Source of the DNA: Halictus rubicundus
Lineage: Eukaryota > Arthropoda > Insecta > Hymenoptera > Halictidae
Direction: 5' to 3'
DNA length: 64,000 nucleotides
Assembly (NCBI RefSeq): GCF_050948215.1
Contig: NW_027488641.1
Location: 496,001-560,000 of the forward strand
The notes below the pieces were generated by a model. That model did no database searches and was not told the DNA's origin. It was given only the letters and a program-made list of their open reading frames with translations. Numbering within the stretch: the stretch's first letter is position 1; every line of letters starts with the position of its first letter. Made by a program: the position numbers and the translations under genes. Of the stretch, positions 50,301-64,000 are shown in pieces.

Positions 50301-51069
50301 TAGAGGAGAGGATAGGATAAGAGGATATGATAGGATAGAGGATAGGATAGGATACAGGATAGGATAGGATAGATGATATTATAGGTAAGAGGATAGGATA
50401 TGATAGAGGATACGATATTATAGAGGATAGGATAGGATAGAGGATCGGATAGGATAGAGGATAGGATAGGATAGAGGATAGGATAGGATAGGATAGGAAA
50501 GAGGATAGGATAGGATAGAGGATAGGATAGGGTAGATTATAGGATAGCATAGAGGATAGGATAGGATAGGATAGAGGATAGGATAGGGAAGAGGATAGGA
50601 TAGAGGATAGGATAGGATAGAGGATAGGATAGGATCGAGGATAGGATAGGATACAGGATAGGATAGGATAGAGGATAGGAGAGGATAGAGGATACGATAT
50701 AGGATTGGATAGGATAGAGAATAGGATAGGATAGATGATATTATAGGATAGAGGAGAGGATAGGATAAGAGGATATGATAGGATAGAGGATAGGATAGGA
50801 TAGAGGATAGGATAGGATAGAGGATAGGATAGGATAGAGGATAGGATAGGATAGAGGATAGGATAGGATACAGGATAGGATAGGATACAGGATAGGATAG
50901 GATACAGGATAGGATAGGATAGAGGATAGGATAGGATAGAGGATACGATATAGGATTGGATAGGATAGAGAATAGGATACGATAGAGGATAGTATAGGAT
51001 TGGATAGACAATAGGATCGGATAGAGGATAGGATAGGATAGCGGAGAGGATAGGATAGAGGATAGGATA
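41381..51069 (+). repeat. Satellite higher-order block with 3.2-kb duplication
   Basis: The block around 43.2-45.6 kb is repeated at 46.4-48.8 kb. Marker TTGATATTAT lies at 43791 and 47008 (spacing 3217), GTAAATTATA at 44911 and 48111 (3200), and AGATGCT at 45554 and 48771 (3217). Spacing switches between 3217 and 3200, one 17-bp unit. Markers GACAATAGGATCGG and GATAGCGGAGAGG are frequent from here to the end of the window. No gene is seen. Confidence 0.92.
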
Positions 51070-54000
51070 GGATAGGATAGGATAGAGGATAGGATAGGAT
51101 AGAGGATAGGATAGGATAGAGGATAGGATAGGATAGGATAGGATAGAGGATAGGATAGGATAGAGGATAGGATAGGGTAGATTATAGGATAGCATAGAGG
51201 ATAGGATAGGATAGGATAGAGGATAGGATAGGGTAGAGGATAGGATAGGATAGAGGATAGGATAGGATAGAGGATAGGATAGGATAGAGGATAGGATAGG
51301 ATAGAGGATAGGATAGGATCGAGGATAGGATAGGATACAGGATAGGATAGGATAGAGGATAGGAGAGGATAGAGGATACGATATAGGATTGGATAGGATA
51401 GAGAATAGGATACGATAGAGGATAGTATAGGATTGGATAGACAATAAGATCGGATAGAGGATAGGATAGGATAGGATAGAGGATAGGATAGGATAGAGGA
51501 TAGGATAGGATAGAGGATACGATAGGATAGAGGATAGGATAGGACAGAGGATAGGATAGGATAGAGGATAGGATAGGATAGAGGATAGAATAGGATAGAG
51601 GATAGGATAGGGTAGAGGATAGGATAGGATAGAGGATAGGATAGGATAGAGTATAGAATAGGATAGATGATAGGATAGGATAGAGAATAGGATAGGATAG
51701 ATGATATTATAGGATAGAGGATAGGATAGGATAAGAGGATAGGATAGGATAGAGGATAGGATAGGATAGAGGATAGGATAGGATAGGATAGGATAGGATA
51801 GAGAATAGGATAGGGGATAGAGGATAGGATAGGGTAGAGGATAGGATAGGATAGAGGATAGGATAGGATAGAGTATAGAATAGGATAGATGATAGGATAG
51901 GATAGAGAATAGGATAGGATAGATGATATTATAGGATAGAGGAGAGGATAGGATAAGAGGATATGATAGGATAGAGGATAGGATAGGATAGAGGATAGGA
52001 TAGGATAGAGGATAGGATAGGATAGAGGATAGGATAGGATAGAGGATAGGATAGGATACAGGATAGGATAGGATAGAGGATAGGATAGGATAGAGGATAC
52101 GATATAGGATTGGATAGGATAGAGAATAGGATACGATAGAGGATAGTATAGGATTGGATAGACAATAGGATCGGATAGAGGATAGGATAGGATAGCGGAG
52201 AGGATAGGATAGAGGATAGGATAGGATAGGATAGGATAGAGGATAGGATAGGATAGAGGATAGGTTCGGATAGAGGATCGGATAGGATAGAGGATAGGAT
52301 AGGATAGAGGATAGGATAGGATAGGATAGGATAGAGGATAGGATAGGATAGAGGATAGGATAGGGTAGATTATAGGATAGCATAGAGGATAGGATAGGAT
52401 AGGATAGAGGATAGGATAGGGAAGAGGATAGGATAGGATAGAGGATAGGATAGGATAGAGGATAGGATAGGATAGAGGATAGGATAGGATCGAGGATAGG
52501 ATAGGATACAGGATAGGATAGGATAGAGGATAGGAGAGGATAGAGGATAGGATAGGATACAGGATAGGATAGGATACAGGATAGGATAGGATAGAGGATA
52601 GGATAGGATAGAGGATAGGATAGGATAGATTATAGGATAGGATAGAGGATAGGATAGGATAGAGGATAGGATAGGATAGAGGATAGGATAGGATCGAGGA
52701 TAGGATAGGATACAGGATAGGATAGGATAGATGATATTATAGGTAAGAGGATAGGATATGATAGAGGATACGATATTATAGAGGATAGGATAGGATAGAG
52801 GATCGGATAGGATAGAGGATAGGATAGGATAGAGGATAGGATAGGATAGGATAGGAAAGAGGATAGGATAGGATAGAGGATAGGATAGGGTAGATTATAG
52901 GATAGCATAGAGGATAGGATAGGATAGGATAGGATAGAGGATAGGATAGGGAAGAGGATAGGATAGAGGATAGGATAGGATAGAGGATAGGATAGGATCG
53001 AGGATAGGATAGGATACAGGATAGGATAGGATAGAGGATAGGAGAGGATAGAGGATACGATATAGGATTGGATAGGATAGAGAATAGGATAGGATAGATG
53101 ATATTATAGGATAGAGGAGAGGATAGGATAAGAGGATATGATAGGATAGAGGATAGGATAGGATAGAGGATAGGATAGGATAGAGGATAGGATAGGATAG
53201 AGGATAGGATAGGATAGAGGATAGGATAGGATACAGGATAGGATAGGATACAGGATAGGATAGGATACAGGATAGGATAGGATACAGGATAGGATAGGAT
53301 AGAGGATAGGATAGGATAGAGGATACGATATAGGATTGGATAGGATAGAGAATAGGATACGATAGAGGATAGTATAGGATTGGATAGACAATAGGATCGG
53401 ATAGAGGATAGGATAGGATAGCGGAGAGGATAGGATAGAGGATAGGATAGGATAGGATAGGATAGAGGATAGGATAGGATAGAGGATAGGATAGGATAGA
53501 GGATAGGATAGGATAGAGGATAGGATAGGATAGGATAGGATAGAGGATAGGATAGGATAGAGGATAGGATAGGGTAGATTATAGGATAGCATAGAGGATA
53601 GGATAGGATAGGATAGAGGATAGGATAGGGTAGAGGATAGGATAGGATAGAGGATAGGATAGGATAGAGGATAGGATAGGATAGAGGATAGGATAGGATA
53701 GAGGATAGGATAGGATCGAGGATAGGATAGGATACAGGATAGGATAGGATAGAGGATAGGAGAGGATAGAGGATACGATATAGGATTGGATAGGATAGAG
53801 AATAGGATACGATAGAGGATAGTATAGGATTGGATAGACAATAAGATCGGATAGAGGATAGGATAGGATAGAGGATAGGATAGGATAGAGGATAGGATAG
53901 GATAGAGGATAGGATAGGATAGAGGATAGGATAGGATAGAGGATAGGATAGGATAGAGGATAGGATAGGATAGGATAGGATAGAGGATAGGATAGGATAG

Positions 54001-57000
54001 AGGATAGGATAGGGTAGATTATAGGATAGCATAGAGGATAGGATAGGATAGGATAGAGGATGGGATAGGGTAGAGGATAGGATAGGATAGAGGATAGGAT
54101 AGGATAGAGGATAGGATAGGATAGAGGATAGGATAGGATAGAGGATAGGATAGGATCGAGGATAGGATAGGATACAGGATAGGATAGGAAAGAGGATAGG
54201 AGAGGATAGAGGATACGATATAGGATTGGATAGGATAGAGAATAGGATACGATAGAGGATAGTATAGGATTGGATAGACAATAGGATCGGATAGAGGATA
54301 GGATAGGATAGAGGATAGGATAGGATAGAGGATAGGATAGGATAGAGGATACGATAGGGTAGAGGATAGGATAGGATAGAGGATAGGATAGGATAGAGGA
54401 TAGGATAGGATAGAGGATAGGATAGGATAGAGGATAGGATAGGGTAGAGGATAGGATAGGATAGAGGATAGGATAGGATAGAGTATAGAATAGGATAGAT
54501 GATAGGATAGGATAGAGAATAGGATAGGATAGATGATATTATAGGATAGAGGATAGGATAGGATAAGAGGATAGGATAGGATAGAGGATAGGATAGGATA
54601 GAGGATAGGATAGGATAGGATAGGATAGGATAGAGAATAGGATAGGGGATAGAGGATAGGATAGGGTAGAGGATAGGATAGGATAGAGGATAGGATAGGA
54701 TAGAGTATAGAATAGGATAGATGATAGGATAGGATAGAGAATAGGATAGGATAGATGATATTATAGGATAGAGGAGAGGATAGGATAAGAGGATATGATA
54801 GGATAGAGGATAGGATAGGATAGAGGATAGGATAGGATAGAGGATAGGATAGGATAGAGGATAGGATAGGATAGAGGATAGGATAGGATACAGGATAGGA
54901 TACGATAGAGGATAGTATAGGATTGGATAGACAATAGGATCGGATAGAGGATAGGATAGGATAGCGGAGAGGATAGGATAGAGGATAGGATAGGATAGGA
55001 TAGGATAGAGGATAGGATCGGATAGAGGATCGGATAGGATTGAGGATAGGATAGGATAGAGGATAGGATAGGATAGGATAGAGGATAGGATAGGATAGAG
55101 GATAGGATAGGGAAGAGGATAGGATAGGATAGAGGATAGGATAGGATAGAGGATAGGATAGGATAGAGGATAGGATAGGATCGAGGATAGGATAGGATAC
55201 AGGGTAGGATAGGATAGAGGATAGGAGAGGATAGAGGATACGATATAGGATTGGATAGGATAGAGAATAGGATACGATAGAGGATAGTATAGGATTGGAT
55301 AGACAATAGGATCGGATAGAGGATAGGATAGGATAGAGGATAGGATAGAGGATAGGATAGGATAGAGGATAGGATAGGATAGAGGATAGGATAGGATAGA
55401 GGATAGGATAGGATAGAGGATAGGATAGGGTAGAGGATAGGATAGGATAGAGGATAGGATAGGATAGAGTATAGAATAGGATAGATGATAGGATAGGATA
55501 GATAATAGGATAGGATAGATGATATTATAGGATAGAGGAGAGGATAGGATAAGAGGATATGATAGGATAGAGGATAGGATAGGATAGAGGATAGGATAGG
55601 ATAGAGGATAGGATAGGATAGAGGATAGGATAGGATAGAGGATAGGATAGGGTAGAGGATAGGATAGGATAGAGGATAGGATAGGATAAAGGATACGATA
55701 TAGGATTGGATAGGATAGAGAATAGGATACGATAGAGGATAGTATAGGATTGGATAGACAATAGGATCGGATAGAGGATAGGATAGGATAGCGGAGAGGA
55801 TAGGATAGAGGATAGGATAGGATAGAGGATAGGATAGGATAGAGGATAGGATAGGATAGAGGATAGGATAGGATAGAGGATAGGATAGGATAGAGGATAG
55901 GATAGGATAGAGTATAGAATAGGATAGATGATAGGATAGGATAGAGAATAGGATAGGATAGATGATATTATAGGATAGAGGAGAGGATAGGATAAGAGGA
56001 TATGATAGGATAGAGGATAGGATAGGATAGAGGATAGGATACGATAGAGGATAGTATAGGATTGGATAGACAATAGGATCGGATAGAGGATAGGATAGGA
56101 TAGCGGAGAGGATAGGATAGAGGATAGGTTAGGAGAGGATAGGATAGAGGATAGGATAGGATAGAGTATAGAATAGGATAGATGATAGGATAGGATAGAG
56201 AATAGGATAGGATAGATGATATTATAGGATAGAGGAGAGGATAGGATAAGAGGATATGATAGGATAGAGGATAGGATAGGATAGAGGATAGGATAGGATA
56301 GAGGATAGGATAGGATAGAGGATAGGATAGGATAGAGGATAGGATAGGATACAGGATAGGATAGGATAGAGGGTAGGATAGGATAGAGGATACGATATAG
56401 GATTGGATAGGATAGAGAATAGGATACGATAGAGGATAGTATAGGATTGGATAGACAATAGGATCGGATAGAGGATAGGATAGGATAGCGGAGAGGATAG
56501 GATAGAGGATAGGATAGGATAGGATAGGATAGAGGATAGGATCGGATAGAGGATCGGATAGGATAGAGGATAGGATAGGATAGAGGATAGGATAGGATAG
56601 GATAGAGGATAGGATAGGATAGAGGATAGGATAGGGAAGAGGATAGGATAGGATAGAGGATAGGATAGGATAGAGGATAGGATAGGATAGAGGATAGGAT
56701 AGGATCGAGGATAGGATAGGATACAGGGTAGGATAGGATAGAGGATAGGAGAGGATAGAGGATACGATATAGGATTGGATAGGATAGAGAATAGGATACG
56801 ATAGAGGATAGTATAGGATTGGATAGACAATAGGATCGGATAGAGGATAGGATAGGATAGAGGATAGGATAGTGGATAGGATAGGATAGAGGATAGGATA
56901 GGATAGAGGATAGGATAGGATAGAGGATAGGATAGGATAGAGGATAGGATAGGGTAGAGGATAGGATAGGATAGAGGATAGGATAGGATAGAGTATAGAA

Positions 57001-58126
57001 TAGGATAGATGATAGGATAGGATAGAGAATAGGATAGGATAGATGATATTATAGGATAGAGGATAGGATAGGATAAGAGGATAGGATAGGATAGAGGAGA
57101 GGATAGGATAGAGGATAGGATAGGATAGAGGATAGGATAGGATAGAGGATAGGATAGGATAGGATAGGATAGGATAGAGGATAGGATAGGATAGAGGATA
57201 GGATAGGGTAGAGGATAGGATAGGATAGAGGATAGGATAGGATAGAGTATAGAATAGGATAGATGATAGGATAGGATAGATAATAGGATAGGATAGATGA
57301 TATTATAGGATAGAGGAGAGGATAGGATAAGAGGATATGATAGGATAGAGGATAGGATAGGATAGAGGATAGGATAGGATAGAGGATAGGATAGGATAGA
57401 GGATAGGATAGGATAGAGGATAGGATAGGGTAGAGGATAGGATAGGATAGAGGATAGGATAGGATAAAGGATACGATATAGGATTGGATAGGATAGAGAA
57501 TAGGATACGATAGAGGATAGTATAGGATTGGATAGACAATAGGATCGGATAGAGGATAGGATAGGATAGCGGAGAGGATAGGATAGAGGATAGGATAGGA
57601 TAGAGGATAGGATAGGATAGAGGATAGGATAGGATAGAGGATAGGATAGGATAGAGGATAGGATAGGATAGAGGATAGGATAGGATAGAGGATAGGATAG
57701 GATAGAGTATAGAATAGGATAGATGATAGGATAGGATAGAGAATAGGATAGGATAGATGATATTATAGGATAGAGGAGAGGATAGGATAAGAGGATATGA
57801 TAGGATAGAGGATAGGATAGGATAGAGGATAGGATACGATAGAGGATAGTATAGGATTGGATAGACAATAGGATCGGATAGAGGATAGGATAGGATAGCG
57901 GAGAGGATAGGATAGAGGATAGGTTAGGATAGGATAGGATAGAGGATAGGATAGGATAGAGGATAGGATCGGATAGAGAATAGGATAGGGTAAATTATAT
58001 TATAGGATAGGGGATACGATATTATAGAGGATAGGATTGGATAGAGTATAGGATTGGATTGAGAATAGGATAGGTGATTGGATAGGATAGCGGATAGGAT
58101 AGGATAGATTATAGGATAGGATAGAG
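51070..58126 (+). repeat. 7.06-kb higher-order unit, first copy
   Basis: This is the first copy of a tandem duplication. Markers at 51175, 54351, 54481, 54645 and 54771 recur exactly 7056 bp downstream. The segment from about 54890 to 56280 is missing from the second copy, after which the spacing is 5663 (56369 and 62032; 57245 and 62908) and later 5646 (57991 and 63637; 58090 and 63736). Confidence 0.92.
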
Positions 58127-61100
58127 GATAGGATAGGATAGAGGATAGGATAGGATAGAGGATAGGATAGGATAGAGGATAGGATAGGATAGGATAGGAT
58201 AGAGGATAGGATAGGATAGAGGATAGGATAGGGTAGATTATAGGATAGCATAGAGGATAGGATAGGATAGGATAGAGGATAGGATAGGGTAGAGGATAGG
58301 ATAGGATAGAGGATAGGATAGGATAGAGGATAGGATAGGATAGAGGATAGGATAGGATAGAGGATAGGATAGGATCGAGGATAGGATAGGATACAGGATA
58401 GGATAGGATAGAGGATAGGAGAGGATAGAGGATACGATATAGGATTGGATAGGATAGAGAATAGGATACGATAGAGGATAGTATAGGATTGGATAGACAA
58501 TAAGATCGGATAGAGGATAGGATAGGATAGGATAGAGGATAGGATAGGATAGAGGATAGGATAGGATAGAGGATACGATAGGATAGAGGATAGGATAGGA
58601 CAGAGGATAGGATAGGATAGAGGATAGGATAGGATAGAGGATAGAATAGGATAGAGGATAGGATAGGGTAGAGGATAGGATAGGATAGAGGATAGGATAG
58701 GATAGAGTATAGAATAGGATAGATGATAGGATAGGATAGAGAATAGGATAGGATAGATGATATTATAGGATAGAGGATAGGATAGGATAAGAGGATAGGA
58801 TAGGATAGAGGATAGGATAGGATAGAGGATAGGATAGGATAGGATAGGATAGGATAGAGAATAGGATAGGGGATAGAGGATAGGATAGGGTAGAGGATAG
58901 GATAGGATAGAGGATAGGATAGGATAGAGTATAGAATAGGATAGATGATAGGATAGGATAGAGAATAGGATAGGATAGATGATATTATAGGATAGAGGAG
59001 AGGATAGGATAAGAGGATATGATAGGATAGAGGATAGGATAGGATAGAGGATAGGATAGGATAGAGGATAGGATAGGATAGAGGATAGGATAGGATAGAG
59101 GATAGGATAGGATACAGGATAGGATAGGATAGAGGATAGGATAGGATAGAGGATACGATATAGGATTGGATAGGATAGAGAATAGGATACGATAGAGGAT
59201 AGTATAGGATTGGATAGACAATAGGATCGGATAGAGGATAGGATAGGATAGCGGAGAGGATAGGATAGAGGATAGGATAGGATAGGATAGGATAGAGGAT
59301 AGGATAGGATAGAGGATAGGTTCGGATAGAGGATCGGATAGGATAGAGGATAGGATAGGATAGAGGATAGGATAGGATAGGATAGGATAGAGGATAGGAT
59401 AGGATAGAGGATAGGATAGGGTAGATTATAGGATAGCATAGAGGATAGGATAGGATAGGATAGAGGATAGGATAGGGAAGAGGATAGGATAGGATAGAGG
59501 ATAGGATAGGATAGAGGATAGGATAGGATAGAGGATAGGATAGGATCGAGGATAGGATAGGATACAGGATAGGATAGGATAGAGGATAGGAGAGGATAGA
59601 GGATAGGATAGGATACAGGATAGGATAGGATACAGGATAGGATAGGATAGAGGATAGGATAGGATAGAGGATAGGATAGGATAGATTATAGGATAGGATA
59701 GAGGATAGGATAGGATAGAGGATAGGATAGGATAGAGGATAGGATAGGATCGAGGATAGGATAGGATACAGGATAGGATAGGATAGATGATATTATAGGT
59801 AAGAGGATAGGATATGATAGAGGATACGATATTATAGAGGATAGGATAGGATAGAGGATCGGATAGGATAGAGGATAGGATAGGATAGAGGATAGGATAG
59901 GATAGGATAGGAAAGAGGATAGGATAGGATAGAGGATAGGATAGGGTAGATTATAGGATAGCATAGAGGATAGGATAGGATAGGATAGGATAGAGGATAG
60001 GATAGGGAAGAGGATAGGATAGAGGATAGGATAGGATAGAGGATAGGATAGGATCGAGGATAGGATAGGATACAGGATAGGATAGGATAGAGGATAGGAG
60101 AGGATAGAGGATACGATATAGGATTGGATAGGATAGAGAATAGGATAGGATAGATGATATTATAGGATAGAGGAGAGGATAGGATAAGAGGATATGATAG
60201 GATAGAGGATAGGATAGGATAGAGGATAGGATAGGATAGAGGATAGGATAGGATAGAGGATAGGATAGGATAGAGGATAGGATAGGATACAGGATAGGAT
60301 AGGATACAGGATAGGATAGGATACAGGATAGGATAGGATACAGGATAGGATAGGATAGAGGATAGGATAGGATAGAGGATACGATATAGGATTGGATAGG
60401 ATAGAGAATAGGATACGATAGAGGATAGTATAGGATTGGATAGACAATAGGATCGGATAGAGGATAGGATAGGATAGCGGAGAGGATAGGATAGAGGATA
60501 GGATAGGATAGGATAGGATAGAGGATAGGATAGGATAGAGGATAGGATAGGATAGAGGATAGGATAGGATAGAGGATAGGATAGGATAGGATAGGATAGA
60601 GGATAGGATAGGATAGAGGATAGGATAGGGTAGATTATAGGATAGCATAGAGGATAGGATAGGATAGGATAGAGGATAGGATAGGGTAGAGGATAGGATA
60701 GGATAGAGGATAGGATAGGATAGAGGATAGGATAGGATAGAGGATAGGATAGGATAGAGGATAGGATAGGATCGAGGATAGGATAGGATACAGGATAGGA
60801 TAGGATAGAGGATAGGAGAGGATAGAGGATACGATATAGGATTGGATAGGATAGAGAATAGGATACGATAGAGGATAGTATAGGATTGGATAGACAATAA
60901 GATCGGATAGAGGATAGGATAGGATAGAGGATAGGATAGGATAGAGGATAGGATAGGATAGAGGATAGGATAGGATAGAGGATAGGATAGGATAGAGGAT
61001 AGGATAGGATAGAGGATAGGATAGGATAGGATAGGATAGAGGATAGGATAGGATAGAGGATAGGATAGGGTAGATTATAGGATAGCATAGAGGATAGGAT

Positions 61101-63785
61101 AGGATAGGATAGAGGATGGGATAGGGTAGAGGATAGGATAGGATAGAGGATAGGATAGGATAGAGGATAGGATAGGATAGAGGATAGGATAGGATAGAGG
61201 ATAGGATAGGATCGAGGATAGGATAGGATACAGGATAGGATAGGAAAGAGGATAGGAGAGGATAGAGGATACGATATAGGATTGGATAGGATAGAGAATA
61301 GGATACGATAGAGGATAGTATAGGATTGGATAGACAATAGGATCGGATAGAGGATAGGATAGGATAGAGGATAGGATAGGATAGAGGATAGGATAGGATA
61401 GAGGATACGATAGGGTAGAGGATAGGATAGGATAGAGGATAGGATAGGATAGAGGATAGGATAGGATAGAGGATAGGATAGGATAGAGGATAGGATAGGG
61501 TAGAGGATAGGATAGGATAGAGGATAGGATAGGATAGAGTATAGAATAGGATAGATGATAGGATAGGATAGAGAATAGGATAGGATAGATGATATTATAG
61601 GATAGAGGATAGGATAGGATAAGAGGATAGGATAGGATAGAGGATAGGATAGGATAGAGGATAGGATAGGATAGGATAGGATAGGATAGAGAATAGGATA
61701 GGGGATAGAGGATAGGATAGGGTAGAGGATAGGATAGGATAGAGGATAGGATAGGATAGAGTATAGAATAGGATAGATGATAGGATAGGATAGAGAATAG
61801 GATAGGATAGATGATATTATAGGATAGAGGAGAGGATAGGATAAGAGGATATGATAGGATAGAGGATAGGATAGGATAGAGGATAGGATAGGATAGAGGA
61901 TAGGATAGGATAGAGGATAGGATAGGATAGAGGATAGGATAGGATAGAGGATAGGATAGGATAGAGGATAGGATAGGATAGAGGATAGGATAGGATAGAG
62001 GATAGGATAGGATACAGGATAGGATAGGATAGAGGGTAGGATAGGATAGAGGATACGATATAGGATTGGATAGGATAGAGAATAGGATACGATAGAGGAT
62101 AGTATAGGATTGGATAGACAATAGGATCGGATAGAGGATAGGATAGGATAGCGGAGAGGATAGGATAGAGGATAGGATAGGATAGGATAGGATAGAGGAT
62201 AGGATCGGATAGAGGATCGGATAGGATAGAGGATAGGATAGGATAGAGGATAGGATAGGATAGGATAGAGGATAGGATAGGATAGAGGATAGGATAGGGA
62301 AGAGGATAGGATAGGATAGAGGATAGGATAGGATAGAGGATAGGATAGGATAGAGGATAGGATAGGATCGAGGATAGGATAGGATACAGGGTAGGATAGG
62401 ATAGAGGATAGGAGAGGATAGAGGATACGATATAGGATTGGATAGGATAGAGAATAGGATACGATAGAGGATAGTATAGGATTGGATAGACAATAGGATC
62501 GGATAGAGGATAGGATAGGATAGAGGATAGGATAGTGGATAGGATAGGATAGAGGATAGGATAGGATAGAGGATAGGATAGGATAGAGGATAGGATAGGA
62601 TAGAGGATAGGATAGGGTAGAGGATAGGATAGGATAGAGGATAGGATAGGATAGAGTATAGAATAGGATAGATGATAGGATAGGATAGAGAATAGGATAG
62701 GATAGATGATATTATAGGATAGAGGATAGGATAGGATAAGAGGATAGGATAGGATAGAGGAGAGGATAGGATAGAGGATAGGATAGGATAGAGGATAGGA
62801 TAGGATAGAGGATAGGATAGGATAGGATAGGATAGGATAGAGGATAGGATAGGATAGAGGATAGGATAGGGTAGAGGATAGGATAGGATAGAGGATAGGA
62901 TAGGATAGAGTATAGAATAGGATAGATGATAGGATAGGATAGATAATAGGATAGGATAGATGATATTATAGGATAGAGGAGAGGATAGGATAAGAGGATA
63001 TGATAGGATAGAGGATAGGATAGGATAGAGGATAGGATAGGATAGAGGATAGGATAGGATAGAGGATAGGATAGGATAGAGGATAGGATAGGGTAGAGGA
63101 TAGGATAGGATAGAGGATAGGATAGGATAAAGGATACGATATAGGATTGGATAGGATAGAGAATAGGATACGATAGAGGATAGTATAGGATTGGATAGAC
63201 AATAGGATCGGATAGAGGATAGGATAGGATAGCGGAGAGGATAGGATAGAGGATAGGATAGGATAGAGGATAGGATAGGATAGAGGATAGGATAGGATAG
63301 AGGATAGGATAGGATAGAGGATAGGATAGGATAGAGGATAGGATAGGATAGAGTATAGAATAGGATAGATGATAGGATAGGATAGAGAATAGGATAGGAT
63401 AGATGATATTATAGGATAGAGGAGAGGATAGGATAAGAGGATATGATAGGATAGAGGATAGGATAGGATAGAGGATAGGATACGATAGAGGATAGTATAG
63501 GATTGGATAGACAATAGGATCGGATAGAGGATAGGATAGGATAGCGGAGAGGATAGGATAGAGGATAGGTTAGGATAGGATAGGATAGAGGATAGGATAG
63601 GATAGAGGATAGGATCGGATAGAGAATAGGATAGGGTAAATTATATTATAGGATAGGGGATACGATATTATAGAGGATAGGATTGGATAGAGTATAGGAT
63701 TGGATTGAGAATAGGATAGGTGATTGGATAGGATAGCGGATAGGATAGGATAGATTATAGGATAGGATAGAGGATAGGATAGGAT
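58127..63785 (+). repeat. 7.06-kb higher-order unit, second copy with a 1.39-kb deletion
   Basis: It begins where the first copy ends and follows it variant for variant. It lacks 1393 bp (7056 minus 5663) near 61946 and a further 17-bp unit later. The precise left junction lies in unvarying repeat (58126-58141) and cannot be set to the base. Confidence 0.9.
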
Positions 63786-64000
63786 AGAGGATAGGATAGG
63801 ATAGAGAAGAGGATAGGGTAAATTATATTATAGGATAGGGGATACGATATTATAGAGGATAGGATTCGATAGAGTATAGGATTGGATTGAGAATAGGATA
63901 GGTGATTGGATAGGATAGAGGATAGGATAGGATAGATTATAGGATAGGATGGAGGAAAGGATAGGATAGAGGATAGGATAGAGGATAGGATAGGATAGAT
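63786..64000 (+). repeat. Satellite, continuing beyond the window
   Basis: Same family; it resembles the stretch following 44880 and 48080 (GAAGAGGATAGGGTAAATTATATT). The array runs off the right edge, so its full length is unknown. Confidence 0.93.

Noticed and set aside
50293..52383. Very long minus-strand open frames rich in Ser, Tyr, Pro, Ile and Leu, here and throughout the satellite
   Set aside because: The repeat lacks minus-strand stops and its 17-bp period makes all three frames equivalent, so open length carries no evidence of coding. Overlapping long frames in two or more phases confirm this.
21912..64000. CRISPR-like array
   Set aside because: There are no unique spacers between conserved repeats. 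Units are directly abutting 17-mers with graded variants, in a eukaryotic context.

Overview
The window is eukaryotic, heterochromatin-like DNA, and I could support no host gene with confidence. About 54 kb is one satellite family. Its basic unit is the 17-bp sequence GGATAGAGGATAGGATA, which is three GGATA pentamers with one extra GA. All of it lies in the same orientation, with the purine-rich strand on +. Two blocks of other sequence interrupt it: a 2.0-kb AT-rich insert of unknown origin (5677-7686) and a complete GC-rich LTR retrotransposon of the Ty3/Gypsy type (14212-21911). An arthropod, most likely an insect, is suggested by the Ty3/Gypsy element with a tRNA-Lys primer site and by runs resembling TTAGG in its 3' untranslated region. 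This assignment is an inference, not an identification.

Layout. 1-5676: diverged satellite carrying a roughly 110-bp higher-order marker in many copies. 5677-7686: insert ending in A16, with two exon-like islands on the minus strand. 7687-14211: satellite, including a near-perfect run of 17-mers at 12634-12967. 14212-21911: the retrotransposon. 21912-64000: satellite organised into nested higher-order repeats. These include a 752-bp tandem duplication near 25 kb, a 2.0-kb duplication (27-30 kb), a three-copy block spaced 3134 and 3575 bp (32-41 kb), a 3.2-kb duplication (43-49 kb), and a tandem duplication with 7056-bp spacing (about 51-64 kb). The copies keep the same pattern of variant bases and often differ by exactly one 17-bp unit.

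The retrotransposon looks intact and young. It has two 933-bp LTRs in which I saw no difference, a 4-bp GGAT target duplication, an 18-nt primer-binding site directly after the 5' LTR and a polypurine tract directly before the 3' LTR. It carries gag, an overlapping pol (protease, reverse transcriptase, RNase H, integrase, GPY/F module) in the -1 frame, and a third reading frame (ORF3) where an env gene would lie. The gag-pol overlap contains an in-frame G GGA AAC slippery heptamer followed 6 nt later by a 7-bp GC stem. ORF3 is preceded by a good splice acceptor, and a GTAAGT donor lies in the LTR. Three other places in the satellite (32809, 35943, 39518) are in-register copies of the unoccupied insertion site, which fixes the element's ends exactly.

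The many long minus-strand open frames in the satellite are a by-product of its composition and are not annotated as genes: the unit has no stop on that strand, and 17 is not a multiple of 3, so all three frames give the same 17-residue cycle.
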